Assembly: GCF_902459645.1 (NCBI RefSeq) | Contig: NZ_CABPSK010000001.1 | Coordinates: 2,032,773 to 2,096,772 of the forward strand | Direction: 5' to 3' | DNA from: Pandoraea pneumonica | GTDB taxonomy: Bacteria; Pseudomonadota; Gammaproteobacteria; Burkholderiales; Burkholderiaceae | DNA length: 64,000 nucleotides | Notes under the pieces: generated by a model | Databases searched by the model: none | Told to the model about the DNA's origin: nothing | Seen by the model: only the letters and a program-made list of their open reading frames with translations | Shown here: positions 16,536-27,184 of the stretch, piece after piece | Layout of the letters: each line of letters begins with the position of its first letter | Numbering within the stretch: the first letter of the stretch is position 1 | Position numbers and translations under genes: made by a program

Positions 16536-16769
16536 ATGGACACCGACAATCTGGTCAAGATGGCCAATCAGATCGGCGACTTCTTCGAAACGATGCCCGA
16601 CCGCGACGAAGCGCTCGAGAGCATTGCCGGGCACTTGCGGCGCTTTTGGGCACCGCGCATGCGCATGACGATTCTCGAGCATCTGGAGTCGACCGACGGT
16701 CACGGCATGCGCGAGATCGTGGTCGCCGCCATTACCGCGCATCGCGCGGAGTTGTGGCCGCGCGCGTAG
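16536..16769 (+). CDS. fdsD: NAD-dependent formate dehydrogenase, delta subunit
   Basis: A 77-residue protein matching FdsD in length and in the segments LVKMANQIGDFFETMPDRDEA and IAGHLRRFWAPRMR. FdsD stabilises the FdsABG complex and takes part in its maturation. The ATG at 16536 follows GAGAGGGGACAGAACAGATC; the frame is open upstream but unlike the family. It lies 201 bases after fdsA, separated by a structured spacer, and ends 30 bases before a convergent exporter gene. Confidence 0.92.
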   Translation: MDTDNLVKMANQIGDFFETMPDRDEALESIAGHLRRFWAPRMRMTILEHLESTDGHGMREIVVAAITAHRAELWPRA

Positions 16770-16799
16770 GCACGACCGCAGCACGCATTCAGCGCTATT

Positions 16800-17648
16800 T
16801 CAGGCACCGAGCTTGATCAGTACCGCGCCGCCCACGACGAGGCTACATGCCACGAGGCGGCGCGCATTGAGCTTTTCGCGCAAGAACAGCCAGCCGAGCA
16901 GCACCGCAAAGATCGCGCTCGATTCGCGCAGCGCCGACACCACACCCATCGGTAGAAATTGCAGCGCGAAGACCACCATGCCGTAAGCGCACTGCGCGAC
17001 CACACCGGCACCGAGCGCTTCGATCACGCGTCGGCGCGGCGCAAGGAACATGCCGCGCCAACCTCCTCGCAATTTCCATACACCCCCGACGAGCGGCACG
17101 CTGGCAAACAAGTACGCCCAGGCGATATAGCCGAAACCGTTGCCGTTCGACATCCGCACGCCAAACCCGTCCACAACGGTGTACGCCGCGATAAATACGC
17201 CGGTGAGCAACGCGGCGGGTACGCTGTCGCCCGACAAGCGCCGCCCGCGCAACGCGAGCGTCAAGATACCCCCGCAGATACACGCGATGCCGAGCGCCGC
17301 GCTGCCTGTGGGCCATTCGCCCGCCAGCAACAGCGCCGCGCCGGAAATCAACAAGGGGGAGATGCCGCGCGCAATGGGATAGATCTGCCCGAACTCGCCC
17401 ACGCGATACGCGCGAATCAGCGCCACGGTGTAGCCGACCTGCGCACAGGCCGAGAGCAAGATGAGCGGCCACACCTGCATGGGCGGCAGTGGCAGCAGCA
17501 CGATGCCGACGACAGCCGCGAGGAGTTGCGGCACCGCCATCAGGCCGATTTGCCAGACGCGGTCGGGACTTGCGTGGAGAAAGGCGTTCCAGGTGGCGTG
17601 CATCAGCGCTGAGAGCAGCACCAACAACACGATAGGCGTAGTGGTCAT
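16800..17648 (-). CDS. EamA-family (DMT) transporter
   Basis: A 282-residue inner membrane protein with about ten hydrophobic segments in two EamA repeats (residues about 5-135 and 145-280). Recognisable family parts are ARGISPLLISGAALLLAGEW at the end of repeat one and LREKLNARRLVACSLVVGGA at the end of repeat two. EamA proteins export amino acids or small metabolites, or move other solutes; the substrate here is unknown. It is convergent with fdsD, with 30 bases between. No neighbour points to a substrate. Confidence 0.9.
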   Translation of the reverse strand: MTTTPIVLLVLLSALMHATWNAFLHASPDRVWQIGLMAVPQLLAAVVGIVLLPLPPMQVWPLILLSACAQVGYTVALIRAYRVGEFGQIYPIARGISPLLISGAALLLAGEWPTGSAALGIACICGGILTLALRGRRLSGDSVPAALLTGVFIAAYTVVDGFGVRMSNGNGFGYIAWAYLFASVPLVGGVWKLRGGWRGMFLAPRRRVIEALGAGVVAQCAYGMVVFALQFLPMGVVSALRESSAIFAVLLGWLFLREKLNARRLVACSLVVGGAVLIKLGA

Positions 17649-18047
17649 TGACGGTCGGTCGGGGCGACGGCAACCGGTGGCGTTTCACGGATTTGTTTTG
17701 GGTCGCCAGCCGGGCAAGCCGCTATTGTGGCAGCAGCGCCCGTTTCGCCATAGAGCCAGCGGCCAACATTCCCGCAAGGCCAGACGATTTCGGTGTGCTT
17801 GGCGAAACGGCAGCGGGCTGGGCGAGCGGACAAACGGGCAAACGGGGGCGTCGTTTCGCGTGACGCGGGAAAAGTTGTCCACACCCTTTGTGGATAACCC
17901 ACTGGATAACCTCACCCGCCCCGCTCAAATTGCCCGTGCCTAGGGGCTGTCAAGAGCCTTGCTCAAAAAACGATCAGCGAAGGAACAAATATTCGGCTTG
18001 ACGGTCTGGCAGCACCCTGCTCAAGCGCCGTCGCCCTTGCTTGCGGC
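17649..18047. other. Intergenic region with DnaA-box-like inverted pair
   Basis: About 400 bases without a gene. TTGTCCACA (17875-17883) and TGTGGATAA (17889-17897, a perfect reverse DnaA box) face each other five bases apart. Upstream, a 10-bp inverted repeat CGTTTCGCCA/TGGCGAAACG spans 17741-17819. The rest shows nothing I can name. Confidence 0.5.
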
Positions 18048-18533
18048 CTAGTTGGCGGCGTCCGGCGATGCATCGGCGTCCTGCTGACCCTTCGGCTCCG
18101 CTGCCGGGCTCTGCGGCACCGTGCGCAGCGCAGCCACGACGCGCCCCTGCCCCATCACCGCTTCCGGCGCTTGTTGCAACGCCAGCCGATAGCGCTCGCC
18201 AAACTCTTCGTCGGCATCCCTAAATAATTTGGCCGCCATATCGGCGAGCGCGATGCCATTGGCGGCGAGCGGCGGTGTCTGTTCCTGCCACTCGTCGATC
18301 GCGACGATCAGGCGCGAGAGCGGATCGAGCCATCGAAACCAAGGGTCTTCCGTGAGCAACTGAACGAAGCGGCCCGTCGGCACCGCACCGAAAACGGCCT
18401 CGTATTGTTGGCGGTCGTTCGCGATCAGCTCCTTGTGCTGGGCTAGCAGCGCAGTACGCAAGTTCTGCATGGCAGTGATTTGCGCGGCATCGGCGGGAGT
18501 GTCTGCGGGAAGGGATTGCGTCGGTTCGCTCAT
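18048..18533 (-). CDS. Conserved hypothetical protein (161 aa)
   Basis: A soluble, mostly helical protein starting MSEPTQSLPADTPADAAQIT at the ATG 18531-18533. A central segment (LLTEDPWFRWLDPLSRLIVAIDEW) is rich in Trp and acidic residues, and the C-terminus (about residues 130-161) is low-complexity Pro/Ala/Asp. I do not recognise a named family; such proteins in related genomes are usually annotated as hypothetical. The frame is open for 40 codons upstream but that part has arginine-rich, non-protein-like composition, so the shorter start is used. It stands alone on its strand. No signal peptide or membrane segment is visible. Confidence 0.75.
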   Translation of the reverse strand: MSEPTQSLPADTPADAAQITAMQNLRTALLAQHKELIANDRQQYEAVFGAVPTGRFVQLLTEDPWFRWLDPLSRLIVAIDEWQEQTPPLAANGIALADMAAKLFRDADEEFGERYRLALQQAPEAVMGQGRVVAALRTVPQSPAAEPKGQQDADASPDAAN

Positions 18534-18704
18534 AGAAAAACTCGCGGCGTCAGAAAGTGTACGAAATGGAAATGGAAAGCGTCTGACATGCACTTTAGGA
18601 CTTAGCCCATAGCCAACGATCCAGTAGATCACGATACTACACGCATCTCGCACACACCTCGCGAGATCAGGCTTTCACTTCCCCGTGGGAGGCCTGCTTC
18701 CTCA

Positions 18705-18729
18705 CCCGCCCATCCGGCGGGTTTTTTTT
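18705..18729 (+). terminator. Orphan rho-independent terminator
   Basis: CCCGCC-ATCC(TTN)-GGCGGG followed by eight Ts (18722-18729). No plus-strand gene ends upstream; the nearest is fdsD, 1.9 kb away with minus-strand genes in between. It may end a small RNA or shield the gene at 18849. Confidence 0.8.
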
Positions 18730-18848
18730 GCCCGCGATTTGCGCGTGCCTTTCCGCCCCAACTTTCAGCGCACGTCTGAACGTCGCCGCGATGCGAATTC
18801 GTTTATGATCGGCAGCGCTCAAGTCTACGCATCGTGCGCGCCTCTCTT

Positions 18849-19442
18849 ATGACGGCTACTCCACTCCCTCAACGTTCCAAGACCATCGGCGTCATGGGTT
18901 CCGGCAAACAGCCGTGGACCGAACTCGCCGTCCCGCTGGGTCATGCGCTCGCCGTGGCCGGTTACCACTTGCTGACCGGCGGCGGACAAGGTGTGATGTG
19001 GAGCGTGAGCGAAGCGTTCTGTGCGGTGCCGCAGCGCGTGGGACGCAGCATCGGCGTGGTGCCGACGCAAGCCATCGAAGGCAATGACAACGAAGCGCCC
19101 ATCGCGGAAAACGGCCATGCCGTTGTAGGAAAAGGCTACCGTCCCCTGCCCGGGTATCCGAACCCGTTCGTGGAAATTGCCATCGTGAGTCCGTTGCCGC
19201 GCCATCTTCCCGATGCGCCGCCGGGCACGCTCTCACGCAATTCCATCAACGTGCTCTCGAGCGACGTCATCGTCGCGCTGCCCGGCAGTCACGGCACGCG
19301 CGACGAAGTCAGGCTTGCCGTGCAATACGGCAAGCCTGTGATTCTCTTCGGGGAAAGCGAGCACTTCGCGGACCTGCCTGCGACGCTCACGCGCACCACG
19401 TCGCTCGACGCGGTGATGGCGTTTATCAGAACGGCACAGTGA
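18849..19442 (+). CDS. SLOG/LOG-superfamily protein
   Basis: A 197-residue Rossmann-like protein. TIGVMGSGKQPW at the N-terminus, LLTGGGQGVMWSVSEAF near residue 45 and the phosphate-binding motif LPGSHGTRDEVRLAVQYGKPV near residue 145 place it in the LOG-like nucleotide-binding superfamily, near the molybdenum-cofactor-carrier and TIGR00725 branch. The usual PGGxGTxxE reads PGSHGTRDE here. Cytokinin-riboside phosphohydrolase activity cannot be assumed. Start at ATG 18849; a GTG 15 bases upstream is an alternative, and neither has a clear ribosome site. Its last 17 bases overlap the convergent outer membrane gene. Confidence 0.8.
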   Translation: MTATPLPQRSKTIGVMGSGKQPWTELAVPLGHALAVAGYHLLTGGGQGVMWSVSEAFCAVPQRVGRSIGVVPTQAIEGNDNEAPIAENGHAVVGKGYRPLPGYPNPFVEIAIVSPLPRHLPDAPPGTLSRNSINVLSSDVIVALPGSHGTRDEVRLAVQYGKPVILFGESEHFADLPATLTRTTSLDAVMAFIRTAQ

Positions 19443-20823
19443 GCTTCGCGTCGATCGACTGGAAGCGATAAGACCAGCCCGGCGGGCCGCTCGACGACGG
19501 CATCCACGGCGCATTCAAGCGCTGCATGACCGACAGATCCAGCTTCGACGTGCCGAGATAGTGCGTGTGGTTGAGCCCCACTTCCGCATAGCTGTCGTAG
19601 GTATGGATCGCATTCGGGTCTTCCGTACGGCTGCGGTTGTAGCGCAGTTCGATCCCTGTCGATCCGTTCGACGTCACATCGAACGCACGGCGCACACGCC
19701 ATTGGAGCGTCTGTGTCTGCGTCGTGCCGGTAGCAATCTGATCGGTGGCCGCGTTGGTCTTGCCCGTCAGGCCCACCGTCCAGTCGGCATCGAGCGGCAC
19801 CGAGTAATTGGCCGTGACGTCGCGATTGGTCGCATCGCGGCGAGCGTTCTGCAAGTCTTGACTCACGGTCGTGTTGAACTTGCCGTACATGCCGAGCGGG
19901 TTGTTCATCAACAGATTGGCCGTGCCTTGCATCTTGCCCGTGGTCGTCATGCCGCTGTTGTTCATGCCCAGATTGAACTGATACGGCTGCTCGTTGAGCA
20001 CCTGCAAGCCCACGGCGCCTTCGCCCGGCGTCTTACTGCGCGAGGCGATGAGCGGCAGATTCTCGTTGCGCACGACCAGTCCGCGACGCATCAGCATGCG
20101 GATATTGCGATCGGCGTAGCTCTCGCGACGCGGCTGTCCGCGCAGGCACGACGCTTTCGCAAGGAAAGCATTGGGCGGCTCGACGTCAGGTGCGGGCGGC
20201 GGTGCAGGCGGCTCCGGCGGCACTTCGCCCGGCGCGAGCAATGCCTTCGCCAAAATGGCCGTGCCGTCGGCGCTCAATTCCGGTGCGACGGCGAAATCGG
20301 CAGCGGGTAACGGGGGGGAAGGCGGCGGTGGAGGTGTTGCATCGGCTTGCGCTTGCCCGTCGGGCGCCTCAGATGACGCGACGGCTGCGCTTGCCACGCC
20401 GTCCGTGCCCGCTGCCACGGCAGCACTCGCTGCCCCTTCAGCAGCGGCAGCGACAGCCGCACTGGCCACCCCGGCAGGCCCGGCCGCTTCAGCCGCCTGC
20501 GCCGCAGACGCTGCGCGCGCGGCGGCCTCGCGATCGACGGCCGCGGCGACGGCGTTCGGGTCGTCACCGGCAAACAACGCAATGGGATCGGCAGAGATGC
20601 CCGGGTCTTGCGCCTGCGGTTGTGGCGCGGGTTCGGGAGGCGGCACGAAATACTGAGGCGCGAGCCCGCGATCCCACAAACCGTAGGACAGCGCATTCTG
20701 CTCAGTGAAACACGGTGGATTAGGATCCGAGAACAATGACTGTGCGTGAGCGCCCGGCGATGTGACGGCGTTGAGACACGCGACCATCGTCAAGCCACTG
20801 CGCACGACCGACTTTACCGACAT
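19426..20823 (-). CDS. ShlB/FhaC (TpsB)-like outer membrane protein with Ala/Pro-rich insert
   Basis: A 465-residue protein. Residues 1-27 form a signal peptide (MSVKSVVRSGLTMVACLNAV ending AHA). Residues about 65-230 are low-complexity, with a 12-residue Ala-rich tandem unit (GVASAAVA repeated) and PPPPPSPP/PPEPPAPPPAP runs. From about residue 240 the sequence resembles the POTRA-barrel junction and barrel of two-partner-secretion transporters: RGLVVRNENLPLIASRSKTPGEGAVGLQV, then LGMNNSGMTTTGKMQGTANL and NNPLGMYGKFNTTVSQDL. It ends in Phe, as outer membrane beta-barrels do. The barrel is shorter than the usual TpsB and no TpsA partner is nearby. The ATG at 20821-20823 is chosen because it starts the signal peptide. 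Assignment to the family is fairly good; secretion activity is doubtful. Confidence 0.7.
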   Translation of the reverse strand: MSVKSVVRSGLTMVACLNAVTSPGAHAQSLFSDPNPPCFTEQNALSYGLWDRGLAPQYFVPPPEPAPQPQAQDPGISADPIALFAGDDPNAVAAAVDREAAARAASAAQAAEAAGPAGVASAAVAAAAEGAASAAVAAGTDGVASAAVASSEAPDGQAQADATPPPPPSPPLPAADFAVAPELSADGTAILAKALLAPGEVPPEPPAPPPAPDVEPPNAFLAKASCLRGQPRRESYADRNIRMLMRRGLVVRNENLPLIASRSKTPGEGAVGLQVLNEQPYQFNLGMNNSGMTTTGKMQGTANLLMNNPLGMYGKFNTTVSQDLQNARRDATNRDVTANYSVPLDADWTVGLTGKTNAATDQIATGTTQTQTLQWRVRRAFDVTSNGSTGIELRYNRSRTEDPNAIHTYDSYAEVGLNHTHYLGTSKLDLSVMQRLNAPWMPSSSGPPGWSYRFQSIDAKLTVPF

Positions 20824-21014
20824 TCGACACCCGAAGACCCACCCCCACGCGCGCGTCGATTCGCGAGCCTCGTGCGCCGCAAACGACATCGGGGGGTGTT
20901 TAGCGACAAGCGACCATTTTACGTCGATCGTATGACGCGCTGCCAGTCACATTCCTTGGGAACTCTTACACGGGTTTGACGCTCATATCGCGTGACTTCC
21001 CCTGTAGTGACTTC

Positions 21015-21038
21015 TGCCCGCCTCGTGCGGGCATTTTT
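21015..21038 (+). terminator. Orphan rho-independent terminator
   Basis: TGCCCGC-CTCGT-GCGGGCA followed by TTTTT. It points rightwards, yet the region upstream only holds the start of a minus-strand gene, so any RNA ended here would be a small RNA divergent from that gene. Confidence 0.75.
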
Positions 21039-21105
21039 ATTGGCCCGCTTGCCCCTGTGACGTCAGCGTGAATTGGGCAAAAACGCCACAAAGATTTCAC
21101 ATCAT

Positions 21106-21135
21106 AAAAAAAGCCCGGGAAGGTGGTTCCCGGGC
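21106..21135 (-). terminator. Rho-independent terminator of asdA
   Basis: Minus strand: a perfect 9-bp stem GCCCGGGAA/TTCCCGGGC with a 5-base loop, followed by seven Ts (complement of 21106-21112). Confidence 0.9.
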
Positions 21136-21250
21136 AATGGTCGATCGCCATGGAGGGACGATCGAGGGGGGGACTGTCGGTGCCGCGCCGTGGTCAAACG
21201 CCACGACACAACACCGTTAGCATGGTGGGAAGGTTCGGAGGCCGAGCAGC

Positions 21251-22903
<1,653 letters not shown>

Positions 22904-22977
22904 TCAGACATTGACTGGCAATGACAAACGATCGGGCGAATCCATTCGCTGGCCGGGCCACATGGCCCGGTTCAGGT

Positions 22978-24663
22978 TTAAGCCAGCGACACCACAAGCG
23001 GTCCGAGCAGCGTGAGCAAGACGTTGGCGATGGCGTAGGTGATGGCGAACGGCACCGTCGGCACGTTGCTCTCGGCCTTGTCGAGAATCTCGCCGAAGGC
23101 CGGGTTGGCACTACGCGAGCCCGACAACGCCCCGGCCAGAATGGCCACGTTGTCGTAACGCAGCACATAGCGCCCGAAGAGGTACGTGAGTAGCAGCGGC
23201 ACGATGGTGACGATCACCCCCGCGATAAAGATCGAGACCCCGCTTTGTTGCAGCGTCTGCCACGCCTGTGCGCCAGCCGAGAGCCCCACACAGGTGACGA
23301 ATGTCGCCAGCCCCAACTCTTTGAGCAGCGAACTCGCCGCGAGCGGCATGGCGCCGAACGTCGGGTGCTTGCCGCGCAGCCAGCCGAAGACCAGCCCGGC
23401 GAGCAGTGCACCGCCACCGCTGCCCAGCGTGAGCGGAATGCCGCCGACCTTCACCACGATGTAGCCGATCAGCAAGCCCACCACGATGCCGATCCCCATA
23501 TACACGTAGTCGGTCTTGACCGAATACGCCACCGGGTAACCGGCTTCCTTCGCGGCGCGCTGCACGTCGCTGTCGGCACCGTACAGCGTGACCACGTCGC
23601 CGTGGTACGCAATGGTGTCGTCGAGCACCGGCACGGGTTGCCCCATCCGCGTGATCTTGGCGATATACACACCGTGCTTGGTGTCGCGCTCGACACCGGC
23701 CTTGAGCTCGCCCAGCGTCTTGCCGTTCCCGCCCTTGCGCGCGAACACCACTTCTTGCAAGCGCAGCGGAATATCGAGATCGCGTGACGGCGGCTGTTCG
23801 TCGCCGAGCAGACGCCAGGCTTCGGTCGCGGCTTCGCGGCGGCCGATGAGCATCACGTCGTCGCCCGTCTCGAACACCAGATCGTCGGTCGCGATGATGA
23901 TCTTGCCGTTACGGCGCAAGCGCTCGATGGTCACGCCGTCCGAGAGTTCTTTCTCGACGTCGACCACGCGTTTGCCTGCGCCCGTCGTCACCCGATAGAC
24001 ACGGCCCACCAGCGCGGGCAGCGAGTCGACCTGATCGGCGTTGAGCACCTGCTGACCGCCGGTCATCGCGAGTTCGGCCTTCTTCGCGTCTTCCTTGAGC
24101 GTGCGTCCCATGAGCTTGGGCACCAGCGAGGCGCACACGATGATCGCGCCGAGACTACCGAAGATGTACGTCACCGCGTAGCCGATAGCCACTTCCGATT
24201 GCAGGCGCTTGACCTCGTCGGCCGCCAGCCCCATGCGCGAGATAGCGTCACCGGCCGTGCCGATGATGGCCGACTGCGTGAGACCGCCACCGGCCACGCC
24301 AGCCGCCAGGCCTTTGTCGAAGCCGAAGATCTTGGCGCAAATCAGCACCGTGACCAGCCCCGATGCGGCGAGGAAGATGGCCATTGCAATTTCGCGCAGC
24401 GTTTTGCGCGATAGCGAGTTGAAGAACTGCGGGCCGCTTTCGTAACCCACGGCGTAGATGAACAGCGCGAACATGATGCTCTTGACGCCCGCGTCGACCG
24501 AGATACCGATCTGCGAGACGACCACAGCAACGAGCAGCGAGCCGCCCACACCGCCTAGCTGGAAGGAGCCGAACTTAATCGCCCCTAACGCGTAGCCGAG
24601 GGCGAGCGATAGAAAGATCGCCACCTCCGGCACATGGTTGAGAATGCTATGCACAAGATCCAC
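22978..24663 (-). CDS. aspT: AspT-type aspartate:alanine antiporter, copy 1
   Basis: A 561-residue inner membrane protein of the aspartate:alanine exchanger (AAE) family. Two membrane blocks (about residues 1-170 and 380-560, five or six segments each) enclose a soluble part with two RCK_C/TrkA-C-like domains (about residues 200-370). Family features are ALGAIKFGSFQLGGVGGSLL, AGGGLTQSAIIGTAGDAI and LTLGSGGGALLAGLVFGW. The start is the GTG at 24661-24663, seven bases after GGAGG; an upstream in-frame ATG (24723) lacks a ribosome site and would add 20 polar residues. It precedes asdA by about 100 bases, so it is the likelier partner of the decarboxylase. Confidence 0.93.
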   Translation of the reverse strand: MDLVHSILNHVPEVAIFLSLALGYALGAIKFGSFQLGGVGGSLLVAVVVSQIGISVDAGVKSIMFALFIYAVGYESGPQFFNSLSRKTLREIAMAIFLAASGLVTVLICAKIFGFDKGLAAGVAGGGLTQSAIIGTAGDAISRMGLAADEVKRLQSEVAIGYAVTYIFGSLGAIIVCASLVPKLMGRTLKEDAKKAELAMTGGQQVLNADQVDSLPALVGRVYRVTTGAGKRVVDVEKELSDGVTIERLRRNGKIIIATDDLVFETGDDVMLIGRREAATEAWRLLGDEQPPSRDLDIPLRLQEVVFARKGGNGKTLGELKAGVERDTKHGVYIAKITRMGQPVPVLDDTIAYHGDVVTLYGADSDVQRAAKEAGYPVAYSVKTDYVYMGIGIVVGLLIGYIVVKVGGIPLTLGSGGGALLAGLVFGWLRGKHPTFGAMPLAASSLLKELGLATFVTCVGLSAGAQAWQTLQQSGVSIFIAGVIVTIVPLLLTYLFGRYVLRYDNVAILAGALSGSRSANPAFGEILDKAESNVPTVPFAITYAIANVLLTLLGPLVVSLA

Positions 24664-24726
24664 GGCAAAACCTCCGTCAGGAAATGGGGGTAGGTCACGC
24701 GCGTACGGGGTGCGCGTGAACAAGTC

Positions 24727-26415
24727 CTAGTGCGAAAACTGATGAGCGACGAACACCACCGCCGGTCCCATCAGTGGCAACAACACGTTCGACAGGGCGT
24801 AGGTCACCGTGTACCCCACGACCGGCAACGCGCTGTCCGCCGTTTGAACCACTGCGCTGATCGCAGGCGTGCTGGCCTGCTGACCGGCGATGGCGCCGAT
24901 CAAGACCGGGCCGTCGATGCGCAGCAACTTATGGCCGACCCAGAGTGAAACGAGGGCCGGAATGAGCGACACACAAATACCCACGACCGGCAGTGCCACC
25001 CCGTGTTCGCGAAGCAGCACGGCCGCCTGCGGCCCTGCGGAAAGCCCCACGCACACGACGAACACCGCCAGTCCCAGATCCTTGAGCAACTCGTACGCGG
25101 CCGGGGGGAACGTGCCCCACGTGGGCCGGCGCGAGAGCAGCCAACCGCTAGCAAGGCCGGTGAGCAATGCCCCACCGCCGCTGCCCAGCGTCATCGGCAC
25201 ACCGCCCATGCGTACCGACAAGTGACCGATGCAAAGGCCGAGAATCAGCGCGAGACCGACGAACACCAGACTCGTCTTGTTGCCGCGCGGCACTTCTTTA
25301 CCCAGCACCGCTCCGGCGCGTTCGATGTCCTGCTCCAAGCCTTGCAACGTAATCACGTCGCCGCGTTGCAGCGCGATCTTGCCCAGCGACGGCAATTGCA
25401 TGCCCATGCGCTTGACCGATTTCACGAACACACCGTGGCGCAACTCGACCGGTGCCTCGCGACGCAGGTCGGTGACCGTGCGGCCTTCGGCTTCCTTGTT
25501 CGTCATGACGAAGTCGCGCTCGACAAGCACGATTTCGTTCGTCTCGGTGCCCGCCACTTCGGGGCCGACCAGCGCATGCGCTTCGAGCATGGCGTCGCGC
25601 CGCCCGACCAACAGCAGTTCGTCGCCGACCTCGAACGCGAGCGCCTGCGCCACTGGAACAGCGGCCGTCGCGCGACGCACGCGCTCAACGGCGACGCGCC
25701 CTTCGAGGGCCGCTTCCAGTGCCGCAACGGTCAGCCCCGGATGGGCCACGCGATAGCTGCGACCGACGATGTCCGGCGCGGCGGGGGCACCCGATTCCGC
25801 GCCGTTTTCCTCCTCCATCTCGCGCTCCAGACGAGCGCTGTCCTGCTTGAGATCGATGCCAAGCAGACGCGGAGCGAGCAAGTTGGTGAACAGCACGATG
25901 GTGATGAGGCCGAACACGTAGGTCAGCGTGTAGGCCGTGACCACGTTGGCTTGCAGCGCCTTGAAATCGGCGGGGTCGAGGCCCAGCCGGTTGAGGGCTT
26001 CGATGGCCGTACCGACCATGGCCGACTCGGTCGCGGCACCTGCGGCCAGACCGCCCGCCGTGCCGGGATCGAGGCCGAGCACTTTAACGGCGATCATCAC
26101 GATGCCGAAGACGAACACCACTTCGATGATCGACAGCACGCCGAAGCGCAGGCCACGCAGATTCAGGTTTTCGACGAACTGCGGCCCAGCGGAGAAGCCC
26201 ATCGCGAAGATGAACAATGCGAACGCAAAGTCTTTGAGCGAGCCCTCGACCATGCAGCCGGTCTGCCCAACGAGCAACGCCACTAACAACGCGCCGCACA
26301 CTCCGCCGAGCTGAATCGGACCGAGTTTGATGCGGCCAAGCAATTGGCCCAATACAACGCACACGAATACCGTGATCAACGGCACTGCATCAAACAGCGG
26401 AACTGAACACTGCAT
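24727..26415 (-). CDS. AspT-type antiporter, copy 2
   Basis: A 562-residue paralogue of the neighbouring AspT, with the same layout: N-terminal membrane block with LLGRIKLGPIQLGGVCGALL, AGAATESAMVGTAIEALNRLG in place of the GLTQSAIIGTAGDAI segment of copy 1, two RCK_C-like domains, and a second membrane block with MTLGSGGGALLTGLASGWL. A GGAGC site lies before the ATG at 26415. It is the first gene of the operon copy2-copy1-asdA. Because the membrane motifs differ between copies, the two may exchange different dicarboxylate/amino-acid pairs or work together; the sequence does not decide. Confidence 0.9.
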   Translation of the reverse strand: MQCSVPLFDAVPLITVFVCVVLGQLLGRIKLGPIQLGGVCGALLVALLVGQTGCMVEGSLKDFAFALFIFAMGFSAGPQFVENLNLRGLRFGVLSIIEVVFVFGIVMIAVKVLGLDPGTAGGLAAGAATESAMVGTAIEALNRLGLDPADFKALQANVVTAYTLTYVFGLITIVLFTNLLAPRLLGIDLKQDSARLEREMEEENGAESGAPAAPDIVGRSYRVAHPGLTVAALEAALEGRVAVERVRRATAAVPVAQALAFEVGDELLLVGRRDAMLEAHALVGPEVAGTETNEIVLVERDFVMTNKEAEGRTVTDLRREAPVELRHGVFVKSVKRMGMQLPSLGKIALQRGDVITLQGLEQDIERAGAVLGKEVPRGNKTSLVFVGLALILGLCIGHLSVRMGGVPMTLGSGGGALLTGLASGWLLSRRPTWGTFPPAAYELLKDLGLAVFVVCVGLSAGPQAAVLLREHGVALPVVGICVSLIPALVSLWVGHKLLRIDGPVLIGAIAGQQASTPAISAVVQTADSALPVVGYTVTYALSNVLLPLMGPAVVFVAHQFSH

Positions 26416-27117
26416 AAATGCTCCAGCCTCGTGTCACACAGTGGTGACGGGGCGTGCCGTGAAACATGGCACGAAAATGACATCAGCAGCGAATTAAACC
26501 GAATTGAAAATGCGCAAGCGGCAGCAACGGGCGGCCAAAGACAACGGGCAGCCCGATCGGAATGATCGGTTTTACGTTATGCGCCTGGGCGTACTTGCGC
26601 CCGGCGTGGATGTGGGGACAGGGAAAAGCAAAGTGACCAGAGCGGCACTCGGGCCGAAGCGTACGGTGTTCATAGCGGATCCCAAAACGTTGAGACAACC
26701 CGATAATCGATGACGCCCGCCTCCTCCCTCAGAAGCCCCAGGCGCTACACCATAAGCCGCATGAAACGTGCCTTAAACGCTCGTATACGATGTCTTCCAT
26801 CAGAAAAACTCGTACTGCGAGTTATTTAAATTACGCTATCTGCGACTGTTCCGCATTTCGTGGTGACGCGGTGTCGGCATAGTGTTGTTCAACGTTCCGG
26901 GCGTGTCAATATGTTTTCCGTAGCGGCATGAGCTTATGCGCGTCAAGTCTGCATCGAATTAAATACATAGCATTCCTGACAAATTTCTAGAAAATCTTGC
27001 CAGCCCGTTGCCTGTATTGCGTTGAGGTGATTTGGCGGGAATGCGCAAAGCGCGCATCCGCATCAATGTGACATTTGCAATCGCAAATAATCGAAGGAAA
27101 AGATGAAAAACTTTCAA

Positions 27118-27142
27118 GTGCTGCGGCACGATGCCGCAGCAC
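27118..27142. repeat. Perfect 11-bp-arm palindrome
   Basis: GTGCTGCGGCA-CGA-TGCCGCAGCAC. It is followed on the plus strand by GTTAGCC and has no T-run, so it is not a clear terminator. Confidence 0.8.
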
Positions 27143-27184
27143 GTTAGCCTGCCGATATTGATAGCTAATAGTTTTAAGTGCTGA

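Larger units (their letters stand above)
20824..21250. other. Intergenic region, ShlB-like gene / asdA
   Basis: About 430 bases. It contains an orphan plus-strand terminator (21015-21038) and the asdA terminator on the minus strand (21106-21135). No gene is visible in it. Confidence 0.7.

Noticed and set aside
26483-26698. 71-codon minus-strand frame upstream of the aspT operon
   Set aside because: No ribosome site, no family features, and it lies in a promoter-like region.
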